Below, one piece after another: positions 24,851 to 31,986 of a stretch of 64,000 bases of DNA. The position numbers were made by a program, and so were the translations under genes. Origin of the DNA: Chengkuizengella sp. SCS-71B (GTDB taxonomy: Bacteria; Bacillota; Bacilli; Paenibacillales; KCTC-33759); contig NZ_JAZHSH010000001.1 in NCBI RefSeq assembly GCF_040100845.1, positions 2,960,501-3,024,500 on the forward strand, read 5' to 3'. How positions within the stretch are numbered: the first letter of the stretch is position 1; each line of letters opens with the position of its first letter. The notes under the pieces are model-generated. The model was not told the origin of the DNA and ran no database searches. It worked only from the letters and a program-made list of their open reading frames with translations.

Positions 24851-25337
24851 TTAATTAATACTCCTCTCAATTTAGTAATTATGGTTTCCAGACTGCACTG
24901 TTATCACTTGTAAAAGAGACATCAAACCTATGTAATACGATTTTCAAAACAGGAATGCTCCTTAATAAAAGTTGGTTCATATTTTAAACGAGGCAAAACC
25001 AAAAAAGGTTACATTTTTTGTATGAACATACTAAAAAGACAGAATGATTGAAAAGAGTTCAGATAAGTATGATGAGATTTATCAATGTGCGTCACTAAAT
25101 TCAAAACAGACTATAAACGTCAATATAACTATTTCTCATTTAACAACGAAACCATAAATTAATTTTTTGGTTGGATTATCTTATCACTAATTTATGTAAA
25201 AAACTAAATTAATCCCACACCTTTTATTCGTTTCAAGTTTCTTTTCCTTGGTATACGATTCAAGCAATTCTTCTTAATTGATAGAATTTATGGATCAAGG
25301 GGCTTGAACGTTCTCGCTTATTGAATACTTTCTCGTT
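24851..25337. other. Non-coding gap, nothing recognised
   Basis: About 490 nt between the Lys-rich protein gene and the end of the recombinase gene. No open frame, RNA gene or clear hairpin is visible. Confidence 0.35.
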
Positions 25338-26858
25338 TTATAAGCGAATAAATTCAATTTTCCCGTCTGAATATATCCTTATTTCTCGAAATACTTTGCG
25401 CAGATAATCTTGCTTTCGATTAATTGTCAAAGATTCGATATTTTCTTCATGAATGAATTGTTCGACCATTTCTCTTAAAATTTCTTCTTGGAATCCTTCG
25501 TCGTTACTATTGTCAAGCAATTCTATGGTTTCCTTTTTTAGCTTCAACATATGTTCTTCCTTTTCCTTTAATTCTTTTAACTGATTACGGATATCTTCTT
25601 CATCAACAATATCAGCATTGTTGACCATAAAATTAAGTAGTTGCTTACGTGACGTTTTTATTCGATCTAATTCTTTTTCAAGGCGTTCAAGCTCGGTTTG
25701 TTCAAATGAATTGAAATTTTCCTCTATTGTTGTAGCGATTTCTTGATTCGCTGAATCACCCCTTAATGTCACTAAATCAACAAAATAATTCCAAACATAA
25801 TTGTCGATTTCGTCACATTTTAAACGATTGCCACACCCTCGATTTTTTGCACCAGCCGTATTCTTAATATCAGTGTATTCAAATACATATTTTCCCCAAT
25901 TCTTTGAACGTCGTCCCGTTATAGTATTACCACAATCCCCACAACGCAATAAACCACTTAATAGATATTGGTTCTTTGAATGACCTGCCCAGCGCCTTCG
26001 GGATTCCTTTAATAATCTTTGTGCGTGTTCAAAAGTCTTCTTTTCAATAATTGCAGGAACATTGACAGGTATCCATTCGTCACGAGGTCTATGTGTCATA
26101 GGAATGCGTTCATCTTTATCTTTATATTTATTTGCTAACATTCCTTCGGTGTTCCATTTATTATGATAGCAAACACCCCAATAAGTATCGTTCATTAAGA
26201 CTTGACGAACAACTTGCCTATGCCAAATTCCTTTACCTTTCTTCGTTGGATACCCTTTATCCATTAAATAATGAGCAATTCCATTTATCCCCTTGACTCG
26301 CCCCATAGGGTTGATGAACAACTCAAAAATCAATCGAACAACTTTCGCTTCAGGTTCATAAATCTCTAATTTTTCCGTTTCCTTGTTATATTTGTATCCG
26401 TAAACTTTCGAATCTTTTACAACTTTTCCTTGTTTCGCCTTTTCACGTCGACCCCGTGACATACGTTCCGTAATTTTGGCTTTTTCAAATTCAGCAATTG
26501 CCCCACGCATTTGATAAAATAACATTCCTTCAGGGGTCTTCTTATAATCGCCATTTACAAAAATTAGTTCAGCTTTCTTCTCGATTTCTTCTGATAGAAT
26601 AAGTTGATTCATAAGTTTACGTGAGAGACGATCGGGATCATAAACAATTATTTTGTTTATTAAACCTTCCCGAATATCATTACGAAGTTTAGTTAATGCA
26701 GGACGTTCGAGGAATTCACCCGAATATCCATCGTCAATGTATTCCATCACTTCATTTGTATTTCCCGCTTTTTGCCTACATTGATGAATTTGGTCTTTAA
26801 GTGAATACCCACTTTTAGCTTGTTCTTCCGTTGATACCCTTGCGTAAAGTGCTATCAT
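25338..26858 (-). CDS. spoIVCA: Large serine recombinase of sigK element 1 (SpoIVCA-like)
   Basis: 506 aa, close to B. subtilis SpoIVCA (500 aa). N-terminal catalytic domain '[20 protein letters not shown]' (Ser nucleophile in ARVST), 'VYDPDRLSRKLMNQ'. Recombinase domain ~140-260 ('VYGYKYNKE', 'GYPTKKGKGIWHRQ'). Zinc ribbon 'CGDCGNTITG...NRGCGNRLKC', coiled coil ~380-460. It lies next to the N-terminal sigK fragment inside element 1, the classic skin position. Its start overlaps the small ORF 26815-27006 by 44 nt. Expected role: mother-cell excision of element 1. Confidence 0.93.
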   Translation of the reverse strand: MIALYARVSTEEQAKSGYSLKDQIHQCRQKAGNTNEVMEYIDDGYSGEFLERPALTKLRNDIREGLINKIIVYDPDRLSRKLMNQLILSEEIEKKAELIFVNGDYKKTPEGMLFYQMRGAIAEFEKAKITERMSRGRREKAKQGKVVKDSKVYGYKYNKETEKLEIYEPEAKVVRLIFELFINPMGRVKGINGIAHYLMDKGYPTKKGKGIWHRQVVRQVLMNDTYWGVCYHNKWNTEGMLANKYKDKDERIPMTHRPRDEWIPVNVPAIIEKKTFEHAQRLLKESRRRWAGHSKNQYLLSGLLRCGDCGNTITGRRSKNWGKYVFEYTDIKNTAGAKNRGCGNRLKCDEIDNYVWNYFVDLVTLRGDSANQEIATTIEENFNSFEQTELERLEKELDRIKTSRKQLLNFMVNNADIVDEEDIRNQLKELKEKEEHMLKLKKETIELLDNSNDEGFQEEILREMVEQFIHEENIESLTINRKQDYLRKVFREIRIYSDGKIEFIRL

Positions 26859-27006
26859 TTTTCTTTCTCATCTCCTTCCTAATTAAATTCTTTATATCGT
26901 TGTAGCATTCAATTATTGCTTCGTTGGTTGCATCGTTTTCAATTAGGACGGGATAAAATTTACTTTCGGGAATATAGCCTTTATTAAGCTTATTTTTAAT
27001 ACACAT
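26815..27006 (-). CDS. Small protein between sigK fragment and recombinase, 63 aa
   Basis: Begins [23 protein letters not shown] 27006 follows GGAGGGG by ~8 nt. It overlaps both the end of the sigK-fragment frame (stop 26996) and the start of the recombinase, suggesting a three-gene translational unit. Unknown family. Could be a directionality or accessory factor; this is inference only. Confidence 0.65.
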   Translation of the reverse strand: MCIKNKLNKGYIPESKFYPVLIENDATNEAIIECYNDIKNLIRKEMRKKNDSTLRKGINGRTS

Positions 27007-27484
27007 AATCAACGCCCCTCCATACCCTCTTCTTGTTGGTTACACCTATATGTGTGGCGCGTATTAGGTCATTTGTGACGTTGATTATTAATTTATTAGT
27101 ATTTTTTTTGTTTTGAAGTGATTCGCAACCAATTGACTTTACAATTTCATTTTCTATACATCTAGCTGAAAAAGTAGCTAACTTCGTTCCTTTATTCGCT
27201 TTATAACTTTCAATCGCTTTGATTAAACCAATTGTTCCAATGGAAATTAAATCTTCAATATCTTCACCAGTATTGTCGAATTTCTTTACAATGTGAGCAA
27301 CTAAACGCAAATTATGCTCGATGAGAATGTTCCTTGATTCCTGATGGCCTTCTGCCATTAATCGTAAATGTTTGGCTTCATCTTTTTCAGCTAAAGGTTG
27401 GGGAAAAGCATTGTTTTTTACATAGGATACAAAAAACACTAACTCCTTAGCAAACAACGCTAAAGCTGCAAAGAAACCAGGCAT
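26996..27484 (-). pseudogene. sigK: N-terminal fragment of pro-sigma-K (residues 1-114 true)
   Basis: ATG 27484 with GGGGGTG upstream. Pro-sequence [20 protein letters not shown] precedes [11 protein letters not shown], where SpoIVFB cleaves. Region 2 is intact: '[19 protein letters not shown]', '[18 protein letters not shown]', '[15 protein letters not shown]'. After codon 114 (27143) the frame leaves SigK and reads element 1 to a stop at 26996. Region 3-4 codons are at 18602-18513 and beyond the left edge. Not decay but developmental interruption, judging from the perfect junctions. Confidence 0.95.
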
Positions 27485-27517
27485 GTGTTAACACCCCCAC
27501 ATAAAAAGAGAATGTTA

Positions 27518-27543
27518 TATCTTATGTGGGCGATTACCTATCT
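27518..27543 (-). promoter_or_regulatory. SigK/SigE-type promoter of sigK (candidate)
   Basis: Minus strand CATAAGATA (27526-27518) fits the mother-cell -10 (CATAnnnTA), with an AC about 17 nt upstream as in SigK promoters. It lies 34 nt before the start codon and overlaps a CCCACATAA / TTATGTGGG hairpin. It would drive sigK-N, the small ORF and the recombinase together. Confidence 0.45.
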
Positions 27544-27580
27544 GTGCAAGTACCGATGAAATTTAATTTTCTTTGTGCAC

Positions 27581-29521
27581 CTATACCTCATCTTGATCAT
27601 ATTCAATGCTCAATCCTTCAACATGTTTTCGACTTAGTTGATTCCGTACCTTACGATTTTCTTTAGTTTCGAATATGATGTCAAAATCGTAATTTTCTGG
27701 ATATAATTCCTCCGCCTTGATATGCAGTTTCATTCGTTTATGATTCAGAACCTTTTTCTCTCCTTTGATCATTACCACAACATCACCAACTTCATTCATT
27801 GGTTTATACACAATACCATATTGTTTTAAATGCGGAATAAATACATTATCTCCAATATTCAATTGAGGCAATTCTTCACTTTTACTTTTTAACTCTTTTT
27901 TTATTTTTTTAAACCTTTTTTTTGGAGCCAATTGTTTTTCCTGATTTCTCCATTCTCTTGTCCCAGTTGCGTTTGATTCATAAAACTTCTTTTCTTTATA
28001 TGTGATTAAATGTGCTTTTTCTATTAGTTTTGGATGCATACCTAAAGTTATAGCTATGTGAAATGCTTGACTATCCCCACCTTTGCCTATCAATAACTTA
28101 TATTTAGGCTGTAACGTCTCAGGGTCAAATTCCATAGAGGCATTTTCAAACCGCTCATGTTTTGAGGCAAATTTCTTGATCTCACTGTAATGAGTTGTAG
28201 CAAAGATGACCGCTCCCTTTTCATACAATTCTTCTAATATAGCAACAGCTAAACCCATACCTTCTCCTGGATCTGTTCCTGAACCCAATTCATCAATAAG
28301 CACTAGCGTTTTATTGGTAGTACTTGACAGTATTTCAATGATATTTTTTATTCTTGAAGAAAATGTACTTAATGACTGCTCGATATTTTGACCATCACCG
28401 ATATCTACTAAGATATGATCATATATACTTAACTCACTTTCTTCACTAACTGGTACATGTAAACCACATTGGGCCATATAAGTTAATAATCCTACTGTTT
28501 TAATCGTTACTGTTTTCCCTCCAGTGTTTGGACCAGTAATTACAAGAGCATCGTATGAATCACCAATCTTCACATTTAATGGAACAGCACTCTCACCCAA
28601 TAATGGATGTCTTGCATTTTTCAAGTTTATGATTTGATCATCATTCATTGAAACAGCTATGCCATTTATTTCTTGGCTGTATTTCGCCTTAGCAAACAAA
28701 ACATCATAATGAATCATCATTTCAATTGCAATATTTAATTCTGATTCAGATTCTTCAACTAAATTGGTGAGCATAGAGCAGATTTTTTCCTCTTCAAGCT
28801 GTTCATCAATTTTCAATAATTGCAATTCTTGATGACACCTACTTACATCTTCTGGTTCAATAAATACGGTTGATCCAGAAGCAGAAGTATCATAAACCAC
28901 TCCACTAATATTTTTTTTATATTCTTTTCGTACTGGAATAACGTAATGTCCATCTCGCATACTCACTATCTTTTCTTGAATAAATTTATCGTATTTTTTT
29001 GATTTTAATACTTTTTCAATTCTCTCTTTCATTTCTGCCTCTATTATTAAAATATTTTTTCGTATTTTACTCATTGGCTTGCTAGCTCTATCATCTACTT
29101 TTCCATTTCGAATACAACGATTTATTTCCTCATATAAATGAGAAAAATCTGATATTGAATAAATGTATGAGCTTACTCTAGGAGCAATGCTTTCCTTGTC
29201 TTTCATAAATCGATTCATTTTCTTTATACTGTCTAAAAATTCAATAAATTTGTTAAATTGATCTGGACGTAATATCATTCCTTTGTTTAACCTTCCCATT
29301 AATTGCTCCATTCCATTTAAGCTATGAACGGGTACACTTGTGCTTCTCTTTAGTATTGTTTTAGCCTCTGTCGTTTCAGCTAAAGCACTTTGGATCGCAT
29401 TTAACTGATTTAATGGTTTCATATTCTTTAATTTTTGTTTACCCTCTTCTGATAAAGAATACTTCATTAATTCTTTGATCACTTTTTCAATTTCTAAAAT
29501 TTCAACCGTATGTTGGTTCAT
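27581..29521 (-). CDS. MutS2-like ATPase lacking the Smr domain
   Basis: 646 aa. Core and clamp domains ~1-300 ('SMRDGHYVIPVRKEYKKNIS', 'SASGSTVFIEPED'). ATPase with Walker A 'GPNTGGKT', Walker B 'TLVLIDELGSGTDPGEG' and 'FATTHYSEIK'. It ends after a short KOW-like segment ('LNIGDNVFIPHLKQYGIVYK'), without the C-terminal Smr nuclease domain of full MutS2 (~780 aa). So DNA or ribosome binding without cleavage is likely. GGAGGAAAAAAC precedes the ATG. The group II intron sits just upstream. Confidence 0.88.
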   Translation of the reverse strand: MNQHTVEILEIEKVIKELMKYSLSEEGKQKLKNMKPLNQLNAIQSALAETTEAKTILKRSTSVPVHSLNGMEQLMGRLNKGMILRPDQFNKFIEFLDSIKKMNRFMKDKESIAPRVSSYIYSISDFSHLYEEINRCIRNGKVDDRASKPMSKIRKNILIIEAEMKERIEKVLKSKKYDKFIQEKIVSMRDGHYVIPVRKEYKKNISGVVYDTSASGSTVFIEPEDVSRCHQELQLLKIDEQLEEEKICSMLTNLVEESESELNIAIEMMIHYDVLFAKAKYSQEINGIAVSMNDDQIINLKNARHPLLGESAVPLNVKIGDSYDALVITGPNTGGKTVTIKTVGLLTYMAQCGLHVPVSEESELSIYDHILVDIGDGQNIEQSLSTFSSRIKNIIEILSSTTNKTLVLIDELGSGTDPGEGMGLAVAILEELYEKGAVIFATTHYSEIKKFASKHERFENASMEFDPETLQPKYKLLIGKGGDSQAFHIAITLGMHPKLIEKAHLITYKEKKFYESNATGTREWRNQEKQLAPKKRFKKIKKELKSKSEELPQLNIGDNVFIPHLKQYGIVYKPMNEVGDVVVMIKGEKKVLNHKRMKLHIKAEELYPENYDFDIIFETKENRKVRNQLSRKHVEGLSIEYDQDEV

Positions 29522-29545
29522 GTTTTTTCCTCCGTTTTAAATGAA

Positions 29546-31436
29546 ATCGAGTAGGAGGGGGCGGCTAGCCCCCGACCTCTCACACCACCACACGTACCGA
29601 TCGGTATGCGGCGGTTCATGTCATATTCCGTAAGTATTTGTATCTATCCATTAAACTTCGCAAACCTTGATTTGACCAGAATTTATTATTCATGGTTCTA
29701 TGAAGAATTGGACTACAGGCAATTCTCCAGTATTTCTTTCTCGAGTTACCCCATTCATATGCCTTCTCTCTAGGGATACCTAAACCTGTAAGTTTCCTTA
29801 CTTTCGTTTTCGGTTTCTTCCATTGTTTCCAAAGACACATCCTTAATCTTCTTCGTATCCATTCATCCAATTCTCGAAAGATCGTAGGTGTATCTATTAA
29901 TGCGTAATAGCCACACCATCCTGTTAGATATTGATTGAGTTTCTTAATTCGCATCTCCATAGCTACGGGACTTCTCCTTGATGTAATCTCTCGTATCTTT
30001 GCTTTCACTCGTTGCATGGATACTTTGGATATCCTCACTTTTGGATTCTTCTTGTCCCAACTAAAGGTGAAACCTAGAAACTTTCGTTTCCATGGTCGGT
30101 CTATCGCGCTTTTCTCTTGGTTTACCTTCAACTTTAGCTTGTTTTCGATGAATTCTGTTACTGAACGCTTCACTCGTAATCCTGACTTCCACGTTTTAAC
30201 ATAGATGTTGCAGTCGTCCGCATAGCGTACGAATCTCAGGTTTCGCTTTTCTAGTTCCTTATCTAGTTCATCTAATACGATATTTGATAATATTGGACTT
30301 AATGGTCCACCTTGCGGCGCTCCTTCTGTCGTAGGTTTAACGAGTCCATTTACCATCACGCCAGATTGGAGGTATTTTCGTATAAGTTTTAATAAGGTTT
30401 TATCTGGGATTCGTTCTGCTAACTTTGCCATGAGACGATCATGATGCACTCGATCAAAGAATTTCTCTAAATCAATATCCACTACAATACGGTATCCTTC
30501 TTGCATGAATCGTCTTGCTTTCCTCACTGCATCATGTCCTCGTCTCTTTGGACGAAAACCATAGCTTTGTTCAGAAAACATAGGATCAAATATTGGGGTT
30601 AATACTTGCGTTATTGCTTGTTGAATGAATCGATCTATCACAGTGGGGATACCAAGAAAGCGAGTTCCACCGTTCGGTTTCGGGATTTCGACCCGACGGA
30701 CTGGACTCGGTTCATAAGCCCCCTTTTCCAACTGCTCACGAAGAATATGCCAGTTTTGTAGAATATGTGTCCGTATCTCTTTGACAGACATGCCGTCTAC
30801 TCCATGGCTTCCTTTGTTCGCTTCCACTCGCTTGAGTGCTGTAATTAAATTTTCCTGTGACAATAATGACTCCATCATTCTTAGATACGCTCCTTACGTG
30901 AATTGTTCTCCTGTTCATGCCATGAGTAAATTCAGCCCTTCTGAGTACCCTCATGGATTCACCATTACTTTCCTCAGATAAGTCCGTACTGGATTGTCTG
31001 CTTTCATCACTTACTCTTGAAATTCCAGTCGTTCAATTCCTATTTCATGTTCAGCCCTTCCGTTTACTGTCGTCACAGCTCACGTACTATGGCGTCTGCT
31101 GACTTCTGTATGTTCAGCCTGCTTTCACAAGCAGGGTTACGAAGTTTACTTCGCATTTCATACAGATCTCCCCAGGTAAGAATGCAGTCTTTCCTTCCAT
31201 CTATCTGCTCCATTTACTCTGTACCATCTTTGGCAGAAAGGGCTTTGTTTTGTTAAGCAAACTCACCCAATGATACCTAGCCTTATATGAAGTTCGTGTT
31301 CCTCAGACCGGAAGTTTGCCGCTCGCTTCCTTCAGATTCCGCATCACTACGGACACCCTTGCGTTGAGCTAACTGCTACTTCTGCCTTCACAGCTCGGGA
31401 CTTTCACCCTATAGACTGCACCCATGCTGGGCGCAC
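29546..31436 (-). mobile_element. Group IIC intron, ~1.9 kb
   Basis: The RNA starts GTGCGCCC at 31436 on the minus strand and ends ...CTACTCGAT at 29546. Domain V/VI-like hairpins lie at 29551-29625. The maturase ORF is inside domain IV. The 5' exon is a terminator hairpin plus T run (31439-31480), the insertion preference of class C introns. The 3' exon is the mutS2-like leader with its Shine-Dalgarno box intact. Ends are set by consensus, so may be off by a base or two. Confidence 0.88.
29616..30878 (-). CDS. ltrA: Group II intron reverse transcriptase/maturase
   Basis: 420 aa. RT domain blocks: 'GSHGVDGMSVKEI', 'RRVEIPKPNGGTRFLGIPTV', 'YGFRPKRRGHDAV', 'DIDLEKFFDRVHHD', 'APQGGPLSPILSNI', catalytic 'FVRYADDCNIYV'. 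Maturase domain X follows ('FLGFTFSW', 'LNQYLTGWCGYY'). No HNH endonuclease domain, as usual for class C. AAGGAGCG lies upstream of the ATG pair. It appears intact. Confidence 0.95.
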   Translation of the reverse strand: MMESLLSQENLITALKRVEANKGSHGVDGMSVKEIRTHILQNWHILREQLEKGAYEPSPVRRVEIPKPNGGTRFLGIPTVIDRFIQQAITQVLTPIFDPMFSEQSYGFRPKRRGHDAVRKARRFMQEGYRIVVDIDLEKFFDRVHHDRLMAKLAERIPDKTLLKLIRKYLQSGVMVNGLVKPTTEGAPQGGPLSPILSNIVLDELDKELEKRNLRFVRYADDCNIYVKTWKSGLRVKRSVTEFIENKLKLKVNQEKSAIDRPWKRKFLGFTFSWDKKNPKVRISKVSMQRVKAKIREITSRRSPVAMEMRIKKLNQYLTGWCGYYALIDTPTIFRELDEWIRRRLRMCLWKQWKKPKTKVRKLTGLGIPREKAYEWGNSRKKYWRIACSPILHRTMNNKFWSNQGLRSLMDRYKYLRNMT

Positions 31437-31438
31437 TT

Positions 31439-31480
31439 AAAAAAAAGACGACAATGAACAAAGATTCATTGTCGTCTTTC
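31439..31480 (-). terminator. Terminator used as group IIC intron target
   Basis: Minus strand: GACGACAATGAA / TTCATTGTCGTC perfect 12-bp stem with a 6-nt loop and T8, ending 2 nt before the intron 5' end. Confidence 0.9.
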
Positions 31481-31486
31481 ATAAAA

Positions 31487-31600
31487 ATGTACGAGGTTCT
31501 ATAAGTTTGATTGTGCGGGTTCAAAATCAAACTTAACACTCAAATTGCACAAAAAAACTGTGCAATTGGCACAGAGTTGTATCGTACGTATATAAATAAC
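31487..31600 (-). ncRNA. Possible structured leader or small RNA with alternative hairpins
   Basis: Read on the minus strand: CTGTGC / GCACAG then T7 (31574-31551) is a terminator-like hairpin. TTGCAC / GTGCAA (31545-31550 with 31560-31565) overlaps and excludes it. A perfect AAGTTTGATT / AATCAAACTT stem (31534-31503) and then the strong terminator follow. No gene lies between here and the intron. It looks like an attenuator or small RNA; no known riboswitch class recognised. Confidence 0.4.
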
Positions 31601-31928
31601 GAACTATACCAATGTTCTTAACTTAAAGTACAGGATCAAATAAATACACTTAAATAAACGTCCTATTTTTTAAAAAAATAAGTACATCACTTATTTTGAT
31701 CCATTATTTACTTTGGTTAGTTAAGAACGACTCCACTCATAAAATATAGCTCCTTATTATTTATCTTTTTCATTATACTGTTTTTGTTTCATTTTGTCAC
31801 TAAACTATCACTCATTTCTAAATAACTCATCAAATTCTTCAAGGATAGCCTTTATATTTTATGAATTTTTCAAATTAACCACATTACTCTCAAGGGGTAA
31901 GATCATAGTATACTTTTGTAGAATAAAC
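31601..31928. other. Gap upstream of the candidate RNA, no gene seen
   Basis: About 330 nt of AT-rich DNA without an open frame. It may contain the promoter of the candidate RNA. Confidence 0.35.
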
Positions 31929-31963
31929 AAGTAAAAGACCTTAGCAACTTACTAAGGTCTTTT
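31929..31963 (-). terminator. Terminator of the lamin-tail protein gene
   Basis: AAAAGACCTTAG / CTAAGGTCTTTT 12-bp stem with a 7-nt loop, 24 nt past the stop at 31987. Confidence 0.9.
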
Positions 31964-31986
31964 ATCATTTTTGACTAATTAAATTC

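Larger units (their letters stand above)
18597..27148. mobile_element. sigK-intervening (skin-like) element 1, ~8.55 kb
   Basis: Bounded by GAAATT copies at 18597-18602 and 27143-27148. Crossing over between them fuses ...TGT ATA GAA AAT to GAA ATT CTA ATG CAT, giving CIENEILMHLR, the intact SigK sequence. It contains its own serine recombinase next to the N-terminal fragment, two lipoprotein genes, two secreted-protein genes and an RRNPP/peptide pair. No phage structural or replication genes. Confidence 0.9.

Noticed and set aside
1-27148. One single large skin element
   Set aside because: The SigK middle codons at 18513-18602 lie between two recombinase-bearing segments, so there are two separate insertions.
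26996-27484. Intact small sigma factor
   Set aside because: After residue 114 the sequence leaves SigK and regions 3-4 are missing; it is a split-gene fragment.
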